Positions 8,757 to 17,368 of a stretch of 38,764 bases of DNA are shown one piece after another. Below the pieces are notes generated by a model. That model searched no databases. It worked only from the letters and a program-made list of their open reading frames with translations, and was not told the origin of the DNA. The DNA is from Desulfobacteraceae bacterium. GTDB lineage: Bacteria > Desulfobacterota > Desulfobacteria > Desulfobacterales > Desulfobacteraceae. The DNA is taken from positions 1 through 38,764 of the forward strand of contig JAAEMK010000682.1 in the NCBI GenBank assembly GCA_024225635.1. Reading direction: 5' to 3'. The number at the start of each line of letters is the position of its first letter. The first letter of the stretch is position 1. Both the position numbers and the translations under genes were made by a program.

Positions 8757-11020
8757 AAGCGAATCTGAACGAACCAGGGACCATTGCCTTTTCCCCCGGC
8801 CTCCAAAAGGTTGATCCGGGCGCTGCTTACTGGATGAACCAGGTGGCCCTGAGATTGAGGCGGGAGATCTGCTGGGCCTGGCACCAACGGGGATTGCTGC
8901 CGGGCCTTGATGCCGGGGGGCTTCCTCCCATGATGGACAAGGCCTCGGCAAGCCTTGCCATGGCCCGCCATTGGGATGAAAAAAAGCGGTTCTTCGGGGC
9001 TGACCCCACCGCCGCCTACCTTACCGGGCAACTGGAGGAAGAGCAGCGTAAAGAAGAGCAACGCAAAGAAGAGCAACGCAAAGAAATAATGCAACGCAAA
9101 GAAATGCAACGCATGGCAAAAGAGAAGGGTAACCCCGGGCTTTCAACAGAGCGCCCGGCTCCGGGCGGATCTTTCGGCTGGGTTCTGGAAAAACTCAACC
9201 TGGACCCCACCGCCTCGTTCGTGCTCGCCCTTGGCCTGTTACCCGCCTTTGACAGTGCTGCCGGAAGTGTCATGGCCGCCTGTCTCAACGATCCCGCCAT
9301 GACCTATCCAACCCCGGCCCTTGCCCAGATGTTGTGGGATGAGCCGGAAGAGGTGCTGACCCTGGCCGATCCGTTTCACCCCCTGTTCCGGTACGGCCTG
9401 CTCCATCCCATTGGCTGCGGTTCGTCCCTTTCTTCGGGCATTGACTGGAACGGCCCCATCCGGGTGCCGGCCCTGGTGGCCAACCGGCTGCTCTTTCCGG
9501 ACTCTCCCCTTGCCCGGGCCCTGGCGCCGGTAACCGTGGATGGCAAAGAAGAAGCGGTTGTCACGGAGAGTTCCCATCTGCTGGCATCCAGATTGAATTC
9601 AGGGGATGGGGACACCCTGGCTTTAGTTCCCATCCTGGGGCCAGGGGGCTCGGCCCATGTGGAGGTGGTGCGCGGGCTGGCACGGTTGGCGAACCGGAAG
9701 GTGGTTGAGTTGAAATGGGTGCCGGATTTGTCGGAAAACAGCCGTTTCCTTGACGCCATTGCCGCGCTTTGCTGGCTGAAAGGGGTGGATCTCTTCCTTG
9801 GCCGGGAGGTGACAGCCCTGTTGGACAGGGATAAGCAGGTTTCCCCGTTTTCGGCCCTCAGGTTCATCCCCATCAATATCTTTCTGGGGATTACCGGGCG
9901 GGAGCAGCTGAACCCCATCCCGCCGGATTTGCTGCTTCCCATGGTGGAGGTGCCTGTTTTCTCCCATGGTCAGCGCATCAATCACTGGAAGTCCCGGCTC
10001 GGGGCCGGGGCCCGGGGGCTGGAAGGGGTTATTGAGGAATGCGCCCGCAGGTTCCGCTACGAAAAAGAAACCATCAACGGCATTTGCGCGGGGCTTGGGA
10101 AATTGTCCGGGCAGGTTTCCGAAAAGGACTTCATTGACGCCTGCCGGGCGGAGATGAATCTTGATATGGGGGACCTGGCCCAGCGGGTCAAGCCCCGGTT
10201 TGAGGATGAAGAGCTGATACTGCCCTATAAGGAAAATCTCCAGTTCCGGGAGATTATCAAGGCCATGAACGGGCTCACCCGGGTGCATTACGAATGGGGA
10301 ACCGCAAGGGCCTGGAACGAAAGCGGGATTTCCGTGCTCTTCAGCGGCCCCCCGGGCACCGGCAAGACCATGGCCGCCGAAGTGCTGGCCGGGCGGCTGA
10401 ACCTGCCCATGTTCAGGATCGATCTTTCCCAGGTGGTGAACAAATATATCGGGGAGACGGAAAAGAATCTCAAGAAGGTGTTTGACACGGCGGATGTTTC
10501 GGACATGATTCTCTTCTTTGATGAAGCCGATGCCCTGTTCGGACGTCGCACGGAGGTCAAGGATGCCCATGACAGGTACGCCAATCTCGAGATCAGCTAT
10601 ATGCTTGAGCGCATGGAACGGTTCAAGGGCATGGCCATCCTTGCCACCAACCGGAAAAAGGATCTTGACCCGGCGTTCATGAGGCGGCTGCGTTTTATCG
10701 TGGATTTCCCCCTTCCCGGCCTGGAGCAGAGGAGGGCGATCTGGCGTCAGGTGATTCCCGGGGCCCTGGACGGTTCCGGCATCGATCTTGATTTCCTTGC
10801 AAGGCAATTTCCCCTTGCAGGGGGCCATATCCGTTCCATTGTCTTTAACGCCTGCCTACAGGGGGCCGACGGTGAAATGCGGCTGACCATGGAACGGATC
10901 ATCGTGGCGGTGAAAAGGGAGTATGACAAGATAAACCGGTCCGTGAGCCTGGAACACTTCGGGCCCTACGCCGACCTTGTCAGGAGAATCGAGCATGAAG
11001 ATGCCCGGCATCAGGATTGA
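8753..11020 (+). CDS. AAA+ ATPase of the injection system (Afp15/Pvc15 type)
   Basis: 755 aa. Walker A GPPGTGKT (532-539), Walker B ILFFDEAD (Asp590, Glu591), sensor-1 Asn633 in ATNRKKDLDP and arginines in MRRLRF (about 644-648) show an active classical AAA+ module. The N-terminal half is helical and lacks those motifs. In eCIS clusters this ATPase accompanies the DUF4255 protein and is needed for assembly or cargo handling; its exact mechanism is not settled. A charged EEQRK repeat lies at residues 96-121. The start overlaps the previous stop by 4 nt. The C-terminal end (to 11020) overlaps the next gene by about 26 nt. Confidence 0.92.
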   Translation: MKANLNEPGTIAFSPGLQKVDPGAAYWMNQVALRLRREICWAWHQRGLLPGLDAGGLPPMMDKASASLAMARHWDEKKRFFGADPTAAYLTGQLEEEQRKEEQRKEEQRKEIMQRKEMQRMAKEKGNPGLSTERPAPGGSFGWVLEKLNLDPTASFVLALGLLPAFDSAAGSVMAACLNDPAMTYPTPALAQMLWDEPEEVLTLADPFHPLFRYGLLHPIGCGSSLSSGIDWNGPIRVPALVANRLLFPDSPLARALAPVTVDGKEEAVVTESSHLLASRLNSGDGDTLALVPILGPGGSAHVEVVRGLARLANRKVVELKWVPDLSENSRFLDAIAALCWLKGVDLFLGREVTALLDRDKQVSPFSALRFIPINIFLGITGREQLNPIPPDLLLPMVEVPVFSHGQRINHWKSRLGAGARGLEGVIEECARRFRYEKETINGICAGLGKLSGQVSEKDFIDACRAEMNLDMGDLAQRVKPRFEDEELILPYKENLQFREIIKAMNGLTRVHYEWGTARAWNESGISVLFSGPPGTGKTMAAEVLAGRLNLPMFRIDLSQVVNKYIGETEKNLKKVFDTADVSDMILFFDEADALFGRRTEVKDAHDRYANLEISYMLERMERFKGMAILATNRKKDLDPAFMRRLRFIVDFPLPGLEQRRAIWRQVIPGALDGSGIDLDFLARQFPLAGGHIRSIVFNACLQGADGEMRLTMERIIVAVKREYDKINRSVSLEHFGPYADLVRRIEHEDARHQD
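9038..9115 (+). repeat. 15-bp tandem repeat inside the ATPase gene (EEQRK units)
   Basis: Three near-identical 15-bp units (GAAGAGCARCGYAAA) run from 9038 to 9082, followed by two degenerate units (EIMQRK, EMQR) to 9115. They encode a highly charged helix between two N-terminal parts of the ATPase. Gain or loss of a unit would keep the frame, so the length may vary between strains. Confidence 0.85.
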
Positions 11021-11294
11021 CAGGCTTGAAGTGCGCCTCAGGGGCGTCTCCCCCGAACTTGCCCGCACCTTGTCCCGGGAGCTGGGCCATGGGGTGCTGG
11101 AGCAGCTTGTCAGGGAACGGTTGTTTTTTAATGGTAAGCCGGGGGCCGGGGACAGCCGGGTCAGCAGGATCGCCCCGGCCCCGTTGAAGATCAAAGGGGA
11201 TGAAACGTCCTCTGATGTTGGACAGAGGATTGCCGCACGGATCGTTGAGTCCATTTCAACCCGGAACGGCGCAAACACGGTAAAGAAAGGATAG
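10995..11294 (+). CDS. Small conserved protein of phage-tail-like clusters
   Basis: About 99 aa from ATG 10995 (MKMPGIRIDRLEVRL). GGAG at 10983 lies 8 nt upstream, so I prefer this start over the upstream TTG at 10977. It overlaps the ATPase end by 26 nt. The N-terminal pattern (IDRLEVRLRGVSPELARTLSRELGHGVLEQL) is a beta strand plus helix that I recognise from unnamed small proteins next to eCIS-type ATPase genes. The C-terminal half is polar. No enzymatic motif is visible; the role is unknown, perhaps a baseplate or assembly factor. Confidence 0.75.
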   Translation: MKMPGIRIDRLEVRLRGVSPELARTLSRELGHGVLEQLVRERLFFNGKPGAGDSRVSRIAPAPLKIKGDETSSDVGQRIAARIVESISTRNGANTVKKG

Positions 11295-11297
11295 GGC

Positions 11298-11969
11298 ATG
11301 GGCTATTTACTAAGAGGGGCGCTGATAGAGTATGGAAGCGATTTCCTGGGACCGGTCCCCAATGTGGTGATTTTCCAGTTCAACCCGGAGAGCCTTACCC
11401 GGAACATGGAGATTCCCAGAAGGCCCACGGGTACAGGCAGCCGGGAACGCTCCCAGGCGGGTGATGCGCCCGTGGAAAGGATACGGCTGACCGCGCATTT
11501 CAGCGCCGCCGATCAGTTGAACCGGGATGCCGCCCTTGCAAGGGCCTTTGGGATCGGCCCGCAGCTTGCCGCCCTGGAAAAGATGGTCCATCCGGCCGGA
11601 AAGCTCAGCGGCGCGATCGGTGAGGCCCTGGACGCCGTCGGGAGCGCCGTCTCGGAAGGGGGAGACACCTCCCCAACCCAGCCCATTCCCAGGGAAAGCT
11701 ATCCCCGGATTCTTTTCATCTGGGGATTGACCAGGGTGCTTCCCGTTGTCATCGATTCCATGGGCATCGTCGAGCAACACTTTGATCCCCTGCTGAACCC
11801 GGTCCAGGCGGAGGTCAGCCTGGGGCTGTCCGTGATGAACATCGATCCATGTTCCGACGACAAGATCGCAAAAGGGGCCATGGAGTATTCAAACCTGGCC
11901 AAGGATGCCCAGGCCCTGGCAAACCTTGCCAACACCGCCGAACAGGTGGTTGATATCATACCTTTTTAG
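11298..11969 (+). CDS. Contractile injection system tube/hub protein (Afp7-like, CIS tube family)
   Basis: 223 aa. The opening (ALIEYGSDFLGPVPNVVIFQFNPESLTRN) is diagnostic of the 'CIS tube protein' family in which FQFNPE(S/T)L is strongly conserved. In Afp/PVC particles this protein bridges the spike hub and the first tube ring. Further conserved blocks are ERIRLTAHFSAADQLN (residues about 60-75), PRILFIWGLTRVLPVVIDSM (about 136-155) and ALLNPVQAEVSLGLSV-like sequence (about 166-180). Family members often end in a LysM domain; this one does not, and the next gene appears to provide that module separately. The C-terminal 40 residues form a predicted helix. Confidence 0.88.
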   Translation: MGYLLRGALIEYGSDFLGPVPNVVIFQFNPESLTRNMEIPRRPTGTGSRERSQAGDAPVERIRLTAHFSAADQLNRDAALARAFGIGPQLAALEKMVHPAGKLSGAIGEALDAVGSAVSEGGDTSPTQPIPRESYPRILFIWGLTRVLPVVIDSMGIVEQHFDPLLNPVQAEVSLGLSVMNIDPCSDDKIAKGAMEYSNLAKDAQALANLANTAEQVVDIIPF

Positions 11970-11978
11970 GAGGGTGAA

Positions 11979-12251
11979 ATGTTTTCAAAATCATCCAGGT
12001 ATTACAGTCAGAAGGTCGTGGATACGGTCACAAAGGAGGGTCGGACCGTAAAGGCCGTAACCCTCAGGAGGTTGCCCTCCGTGACAGGTGAATCCACCGT
12101 GGTCAAGGGGAATGACCGGCTGGATATCATGGCGGGCAGGCGGTATGACAATGGGGCCATGTTCTGGCACGTGGCCGATGCCAATACCCGGTTGCAGGCC
12201 AATGACCTGGTCAAAGAGCCGGGACGTACCATCAAGGTTCCGGAGAGCTGA
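11979..12251 (+). CDS. Tail protein X / LysM-like hub protein
   Basis: 90 aa, behind AGGAGGGTGAA. The second half (RYDNGAMFWHVADANTRLQANDLVKEPGRTIKVP) follows the phage tail protein X/LysM pattern 'W.IADAN..L.P..L..PG..L.IP'. Phage P2 gpX-like proteins sit at the baseplate hub next to gpD-like proteins, which is also the next gene here. It probably completes the module missing from the Afp7-like protein upstream. The stop codon overlaps the next start by one base (TGATG). Confidence 0.82.
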   Translation: MFSKSSRYYSQKVVDTVTKEGRTVKAVTLRRLPSVTGESTVVKGNDRLDIMAGRRYDNGAMFWHVADANTRLQANDLVKEPGRTIKVPES

Positions 12252-13375
12252 TGGCTGCTATTGAATACAGGCTGTTTTTTAATAACACCTCCGCCACAAG
12301 GGAACAGCTGGACAGGGTGGATGAGATCCGGGTGGAGCAGGAGGTGGACATGGCCTGGGAGGCCCGTGTCAGGATGGCCGTCCGTGTGGATGACCGGGGA
12401 AAATGGACTGGCGAAGATGAAGATTTCATGGCCGCCTTTTCCAGGGTCCGGGTGGAGATCAGGATCGGCGAAGGGGCTTTTGCGGCCTTGATTGACGGAC
12501 CCATTACGGGGGTTGACAGTAACATGAATTCCGAACCCGGGCAAAGCGCCGTCACTTTGACGGTCCGGGACGACAGTGTGTACCTGGACCTGGAGGAGAA
12601 TGTCTCACGGTTTGAGAATCTACCGGACCACGAGATTGCGGCCTGGATATTCGGGGAGTTTGAACAGATCGCCTCAACGGATATCGAAGAAACCCCGGCT
12701 TCCGGAAGCTCACTTCCTCCCATGGTGGTCCAGCGGGGAACCGCCATGCAGATCGTGAGATCCCTGGCAAGACGCCAGGGAATGCATGCCTATCTTTTGC
12801 CCGGGGAGAGCCCGGGCCGGAGCGTGGGCTGCTTCAAGGAATTTCCCACCCAAACGGACGGACTGCCCAGCCTGATCCTGCTTGGTGAGCGCCGGAATCT
12901 TTCCACCTTCAACGCCGCGCACAATGCCCGGAGCCCCTCCACCGTAAGGACGTCGGTTCTCAGCATTACGGACAAGGGTGTTACCGCAAGAACCTCGAGT
13001 TTCAGGGATATTGATCTCCTGGGGGAGGAACCGGCATTTGAAAGTGAAACCCACACAGGCGCCCGGATTCTTCCTCCCCACCTGGGTGAGTCCCTGGCTC
13101 CGGACCGGGCGGCTTCTGCGGAAGCAGCCTGTTCCGCCTATGCCTTCGAGGCCGTGGGAACGGTCCGCAGTCCCTGTTACCAGGGAATCTTACAGCCCTA
13201 TCGTGTGGTCAGCGTGGTTGGGGTAAACGGCCGGTTAAGCGGTGATTACCTGATCACCCGGGTTACCCACACCCTTGACCGTTCAAACTACGGCCAGTCC
13301 TTTACCGTGCGGCGGAACGCCAGGTCCGAGGGTACGGGGGGCGGTGCAAATGATCTTGCAGGGAGTATATTCTGA
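12251..13375 (+). CDS. Phage late control gene D / VgrG-like hub protein
   Basis: 374 aa. It has the layout of the gpD/VgrG N-terminal hub: beta-rich repeats at the N-terminus, LTVRDDSVYLDLEEN near residue 100, a helical segment MQIVRSLARRQGMHAYLLPG (about 163-182) and a late strand-rich part ending GDYLITRVTHTLDRSNYGQSFTVRRN. This trimeric hub connects the tube to the spike. It lacks the gp5/spike domain, which is encoded separately by the next gene, as in P2 (gpD plus gpV) and unlike Afp8/Pvc8 fusions. Start and stop each overlap their neighbours by one base. Confidence 0.88.
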   Translation: MAAIEYRLFFNNTSATREQLDRVDEIRVEQEVDMAWEARVRMAVRVDDRGKWTGEDEDFMAAFSRVRVEIRIGEGAFAALIDGPITGVDSNMNSEPGQSAVTLTVRDDSVYLDLEENVSRFENLPDHEIAAWIFGEFEQIASTDIEETPASGSSLPPMVVQRGTAMQIVRSLARRQGMHAYLLPGESPGRSVGCFKEFPTQTDGLPSLILLGERRNLSTFNAAHNARSPSTVRTSVLSITDKGVTARTSSFRDIDLLGEEPAFESETHTGARILPPHLGESLAPDRAASAEAACSAYAFEAVGTVRSPCYQGILQPYRVVSVVGVNGRLSGDYLITRVTHTLDRSNYGQSFTVRRNARSEGTGGGANDLAGSIF

Positions 13376-13902
13376 TGCCTGAACGTGAAACGGAAAACCT
13401 TATTGTCCAATTGACCGAACTTGTCCGGAACCGTTATTTCGGCAAATACCGGGGGATTGTCCAGGATGTTGACGATCCTGAGAACCTGGGCCGCATTGTG
13501 GCCCGGGTACCCGAGGTCTACGGGGAAGAAGCGTCGCCCTGGGCCCTTCCCTCGGTGCCCTTTGCCGGTGAGAACCACGGCCTGGTGGTGCTCCCCGAGG
13601 AGGATGACGGTGTGTGGATCGAATTTGAGGCCGGCGACCCTTCCCGTCCCATATGGACCGGCTGCTGGTGGGCGAGCGGGGAAATGCCCGACCCGGGGGG
13701 AACCGAAACCCGGGTGCTTGTCACTTCAGGGGGACACAAGGTGATCCTGGATGATGAGCGGAGCAAGCTTCAGCTTCTCCATTCCGGCGGGGCGGAGCTC
13801 ACCATGACCGACAACGATATCACCCTGAAAATCGGTTCCACACGGATCGTTCTCTCTGCCGCCGGGGTGAACATCAATAACGGCGCTTTTGAAGTCAAGT
13901 GA
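13375..13902 (+). CDS. Baseplate spike protein, gpV/gp5 OB-fold type
   Basis: 175 aa. Residues about 22-105 (KYRGIVQDVDDPENLGRIVARVP, VWIEFEAGDPSRPIWTGCWW) are the typical gp5/gpV OB-fold of membrane-puncturing spikes. The C-terminus has short beta-repeat strands (GHKVILDDERSKLQLLHSGG, ELTMTDNDITLKIGSTRIVL) as in the trimeric beta-helical needle. The needle is short, so the separate PAAR-like tip encoded next probably caps it. Overlaps the hub gene stop by one base. Confidence 0.9.
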   Translation: MPERETENLIVQLTELVRNRYFGKYRGIVQDVDDPENLGRIVARVPEVYGEEASPWALPSVPFAGENHGLVVLPEEDDGVWIEFEAGDPSRPIWTGCWWASGEMPDPGGTETRVLVTSGGHKVILDDERSKLQLLHSGGAELTMTDNDITLKIGSTRIVLSAAGVNINNGAFEVK

Positions 13903-13949
13903 TGGGAAGCCTCCAATAAATAACAGTGCAGCTCAGGCGAGGTGGAAAA

Positions 13950-14282
13950 ATGCCGGGAAATCTCTTGAATACGTCAAGCATCATTATCTGTCCCCATGGG
14001 GGCCAGGCTGTTATTTTTACCTCAAATACCAGGGTGTCTGCCCAGGGATCGCCGGTCTTGCTGGAGTCGGACGTCCATCCGGTGGCGGGGTGTCCCTTTA
14101 CGGTGGGGCCCAAGTATTCCCCCTGCATAAGGATCGAGTGGGCGGCGGGAACCGCCCGGTCGGCTGCGGGCGGGACGCCGGAGCTTAATCGGGCAAGCGT
14201 GGGAACCTGCTACAATGCCGAGGGCGCGCCCCAGGGGGTGGCCATCATCGTGAATACACAAATCAAGGCCTCGGGCCAGTGA
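13950..14282 (+). CDS. PAAR-like spike tip protein
   Basis: About 110 aa from ATG 13950, preferred because AGGTGG lies just upstream; a GTG at 13926 is an in-frame alternative. Conserved small-protein pattern: CPHGGQAVIF near residue 13, SDVHPVAGCPFTVGPKYSPCIRIEW near 40-64, and ASVGTCYNAEGAPQG near the end. Cysteines and histidine spaced this way occur in the PAAR-like tip proteins of phage-tail-like clusters, where the tip sharpens the spike and can carry metal. It lacks any C-terminal effector extension. Gene order (after gpV, before gp25) supports the call. Confidence 0.78.
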   Translation: MPGNLLNTSSIIICPHGGQAVIFTSNTRVSAQGSPVLLESDVHPVAGCPFTVGPKYSPCIRIEWAAGTARSAAGGTPELNRASVGTCYNAEGAPQGVAIIVNTQIKASGQ

Positions 14283-14348
14283 AGGGTTTCGGGGTAGTGA
14301 CAGACCCTGGGCAATGGCAGGCCTCAGAGCAATGAAAAGGGAGCGGCA

Positions 14349-14729
14349 GTGACAGAGCAATACGGAAGACATCTATCATTTCCTTTCCGCATGGGAGGGG
14401 ATGGGCGCACCGCCCAGGTTGCCTCCCTGGAAGACCATGTGCGGGAGGAATTAATGCAGTTGCTCCTGACCAATCCCGGGGAGAGGCTCTTTCTCCCGGA
14501 ATTCGGGGGCGGGGTGAGGCGACTTGTTTTTGAGAGCGCGGATGAAGCCACCGCCGGCATGGCAAAGGCCGCCCTTACCCAGGCGATTTCACGCTGGCTG
14601 GGCCACAGGATCGAACTCCAGGCCCTTGATGTAAGCGTGGAAAACGAGACCATCGAGGTGGAGATCAAATACAGGATCGCGGGAACGGAAGATTCCAGGG
14701 TCATGAGATTTCAAAGGAGCGGCGGGTAA
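14349..14729 (+). CDS. Baseplate wedge protein, GPW/gp25 family
   Basis: 126 aa, GTG start behind GGGAG. It shows the gp25 signature: HVREELMQLLLTNPGERLFLPEFGGGVRRLVFE, then AISRWLGHRIELQALDV. gp25-like proteins nucleate sheath assembly on the baseplate and are among the most conserved parts of contractile tails. Despite the old name 'gp25 lysozyme', the family is structural. A 66-nt gap separates it from the PAAR-like gene. Confidence 0.93.
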   Translation: MTEQYGRHLSFPFRMGGDGRTAQVASLEDHVREELMQLLLTNPGERLFLPEFGGGVRRLVFESADEATAGMAKAALTQAISRWLGHRIELQALDVSVENETIEVEIKYRIAGTEDSRVMRFQRSGG

Positions 14730-14731
14730 AG

Positions 14732-17293
14732 ATGACCATCATAAATCAAGAGGCCCTGGAGGAAAGGGCGAACGATCTGGACGACAAGGGACTGAACGGG
14801 TTCAGCCGGGTCCTTGTGACCCTGTATCCCGCCACCAGTCCCACCGAGGCCCGTCTGGAGGTCCATTTCCATAACAACAACAGTATCCCGGAGATCCTGA
14901 ATGCGTATAATTCAGCCCCGGCGGATCAAAAAGAGGCAACGGCAAAAGGGATCTTTCCCGTCTCCGGGGGCCACAGGGTCATTGGGGGACCGGGCTCGGA
15001 TCAGGTCAGGGCCATATCCATCGCCGGAAATCCGGGCGACACTTTCCTCACCCTGACCCTGGCGCCCATCGGCGACTATTCCACCTATTCCCTGGGCATC
15101 AATTTTCAGGCCATGGATCCCGTGTTCGGCGAGATGGATTTCAAATTCAGGCCAGGATGCTTCAATCTATGCGCCCCGGACTGGAAGGCGTCGCCGGAAC
15201 CCAAGAAGGAGCCGGTTATCGATTACCTTGCCAAGGATTATGATTCCTTCAGGCATGCCTTGATTTCGGCCATGATGGAACGGGTGCCCAATTGGAAACC
15301 CGCAAGTGAGGCCGATTTTGACCAGGTTCTCATCGATCTCTTCAGCGGGGCGGCCGATGAGTTGAGCGACTACCAGGACCGGGTGATGAACGAGGCCTAT
15401 CTCGGCACGGCCAGGAAAAGGGTCTCCCTTGCCCGGCATGCCCGTTTGATGGACTACCATATCCACCAGGGCAACCAGGCGGGCACCTGGCTGGCCCTGG
15501 AGGTCAAAAGCGCCCACGGTATAAATAACGATCTGGTTGTATGGGCGGGAAGCAAATTCATGGATTCAAGTTCCGTTGTGTTCAAGAGCCGCCGCAGGAA
15601 GAAGAATGATCCCCATGAAATTGAACCGCTGCCCCTGCATCCCTTATGCAATGGGATCGGGCTGTACACCTGGCAGGATGCCGTACCCGCCCTTGCCGCC
15701 GGAAGCCGGTCCGCCGATCTGAAACTTCTTGTCAGGCTTCCCGATGGTGAATTCAAGGCTGTTACGGATAAGGCATCGGCAGTGGCGGTTCAGGACCTGA
15801 TCCGCCAGGGAAGGATCAGGTATCTTGTGATCCGGGAGCGGCTGAACCCGCTGACCGGGAAGAAGCCCGGCAGGAATCCGGCAAAACGACAGCTTCTCAG
15901 GCTGGTTTCCGGCGAGGAATCCGCCCGGGCCGATTATGATCCGTTGACGGCCGCCACACCCGGAGATCCCCTTACGGCGGACTGGTTCGTCCGTGTCCAA
16001 TGGGAGGAGAAGGACAAGCTCAGGAAAAACTATTGTTTTACCGTGGATTGTGCCGACGGAAAGGTGGAAGAGGTCTCCCTTTTCCATGGCAACCTGGTGG
16101 AGGTGTTCCATGGCCGCGGGTTTAAGGCTGTTTTCAAAGAACCCGGAACCACCCAGGCTGGTAAAAACGAAGGGTATTATGAAAGGAGCGGCAGGTGGGG
16201 CGCCGTGTGCAGGCTGCCTGAACCGTTCCTTGCCTACAAGGCCACCCCTGCCGGGGGCGGGAAGCCGCCGGTATCCACTCTTGAGGTCGAGGTGGAAACA
16301 CCGGGCGGGGGCGGGGACCCATGGAAGGAAGTGATCAGCCTGATCCACAGTGATGAAAAAAATGACCATTTCATGGTGGAAACCGATGAAATGGGAGAGA
16401 GCCTCATCCGCTTTGGCAACGGCATTAACGGCAGGGAGCTGCCCGAGGGCGCAGTGGTCCGTTGTGAATTCCAGGCAGGGCCGGGGGGCGATGGCAATAT
16501 CGGCGCGGATACCCTCACCTCCTTTGACGCCGCCTCTTTTCCTGAAATCAAGGCCTGCCGGAACCCCTTTGATGTCACCAACGGCAGAACGCCGGAACCT
16601 GTGAAGGAGATTCTCCGGCGTGTGCCTGAAGCCTATGGCAGCCGCCAGTTCCGGGCGGTGACACTCAGGGATTATGAAAAAAGGGCGGAGGAACTGGCCG
16701 GGGTCTCGAGGGCGGCCGCCAGGTACGCCTGGACCGGGAGCTGGCGTACCGTGGAGATCGCCGTGGACCCCGTGGGCACAACCCGGCTGACCCGGAATTT
16801 AAGGAAAAAGATCGCGCGTCATCTTGACGCTGTCAGGCTGATCGGGGAAGACCTGGAGATCCGTCCGCCCCGGTTTGTTCCCCTTGCCCTGTGCGTCTCC
16901 CTCTGCATCCATCTGGATTACTGGCCCGAAGATATCCGGTACCTGCTTGAGCAGGAATTTTCAGAGGGTTTTACCCAGGACGGGAGGATGGGGTTTTTCC
17001 ATCCGGACAGGTGGACCTTTGGCCGGGAGCTCAGGGCGAGCCAAATCATTGGCCGGGTTCAGTCGGTCAAGGGGGTCGGTCATGTGCAGGGGGTGAGCAT
17101 GAAACGCTGGAATGAAGCGACATTAGGCGATTATCAGCCAACTGACGAGGGCTACCATTGCCTTGCCTTTTCCAAGCCCGGCATGAATGATGTCATCCAG
17201 GTGAAGGCCAACGAGATTATTCAGGCCCGTAATGACCCGGATCACATGGAAAAAGGGTTCATCCTGTTCGATGTCAGGGGAGGCCGCCAATGA
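14732..17293 (+). CDS. Large baseplate wedge protein (J-like, Afp11 type)
   Basis: 853 aa. PVIDYLAKDYDSFRHALIS (about 160-178) followed by DQVLIDLFSGAADELSDYQDRV and EAYLGTARKRVSLARHARLMDY is the known start of 'putative baseplate assembly proteins' in eCIS-like clusters. The later block RFGNGINGRELPEGAVV and VTLRDYEKRAEELAGVSRAAAR (about 635-660) is the baseplate J-like core that dimerises in wedges. The first ~150 residues form an additional beta-rich domain. It is much longer than P2 gpJ, as expected for the Afp11/Afp12 class. Two bases separate it from the gp25-like gene. Confidence 0.9.
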   Translation: MTIINQEALEERANDLDDKGLNGFSRVLVTLYPATSPTEARLEVHFHNNNSIPEILNAYNSAPADQKEATAKGIFPVSGGHRVIGGPGSDQVRAISIAGNPGDTFLTLTLAPIGDYSTYSLGINFQAMDPVFGEMDFKFRPGCFNLCAPDWKASPEPKKEPVIDYLAKDYDSFRHALISAMMERVPNWKPASEADFDQVLIDLFSGAADELSDYQDRVMNEAYLGTARKRVSLARHARLMDYHIHQGNQAGTWLALEVKSAHGINNDLVVWAGSKFMDSSSVVFKSRRRKKNDPHEIEPLPLHPLCNGIGLYTWQDAVPALAAGSRSADLKLLVRLPDGEFKAVTDKASAVAVQDLIRQGRIRYLVIRERLNPLTGKKPGRNPAKRQLLRLVSGEESARADYDPLTAATPGDPLTADWFVRVQWEEKDKLRKNYCFTVDCADGKVEEVSLFHGNLVEVFHGRGFKAVFKEPGTTQAGKNEGYYERSGRWGAVCRLPEPFLAYKATPAGGGKPPVSTLEVEVETPGGGGDPWKEVISLIHSDEKNDHFMVETDEMGESLIRFGNGINGRELPEGAVVRCEFQAGPGGDGNIGADTLTSFDAASFPEIKACRNPFDVTNGRTPEPVKEILRRVPEAYGSRQFRAVTLRDYEKRAEELAGVSRAAARYAWTGSWRTVEIAVDPVGTTRLTRNLRKKIARHLDAVRLIGEDLEIRPPRFVPLALCVSLCIHLDYWPEDIRYLLEQEFSEGFTQDGRMGFFHPDRWTFGRELRASQIIGRVQSVKGVGHVQGVSMKRWNEATLGDYQPTDEGYHCLAFSKPGMNDVIQVKANEIIQARNDPDHMEKGFILFDVRGGRQ

Positions 17294-17329
17294 AGAGAGA
17301 ATGGTTTATCCGGTGGAATTAATTTCACC

Positions 17330-17368
17330 ATGAAGGACATGAAGGACATGAAGGGGGGAGGGCGTTAA
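17330..17368 (+). CDS. 12-codon micro-ORF coupled to the second baseplate gene
   Basis: Three copies of ATGAAGGAC-like sequence create a tiny ORF (MKDMKDMKGGGR) whose TAA stop overlaps the ATG of the next gene as TAATG. Its last repeat also supplies the GGGGGGAGGG purine tract used as ribosome site. It may be a translational coupling device or simply a slipped repeat. No better evidence of expression is visible. Confidence 0.3.
   Translation: MKDMKDMKGGGR

Noticed and set aside
9623-10828. 401-codon open frame on the minus strand
   Set aside because: It is antisense to the AAA+ ATPase, including its Walker motifs; the composition is Pro/Gly/His-rich as expected for a GC-rich shadow frame.
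13889-14188. Alternative plus-strand 99-aa frame overlapping the PAAR-like gene
   Set aside because: It lacks conserved motifs, whereas the frame starting at 13950 shows the Cys/His pattern of PAAR-like tips and a ribosome site.
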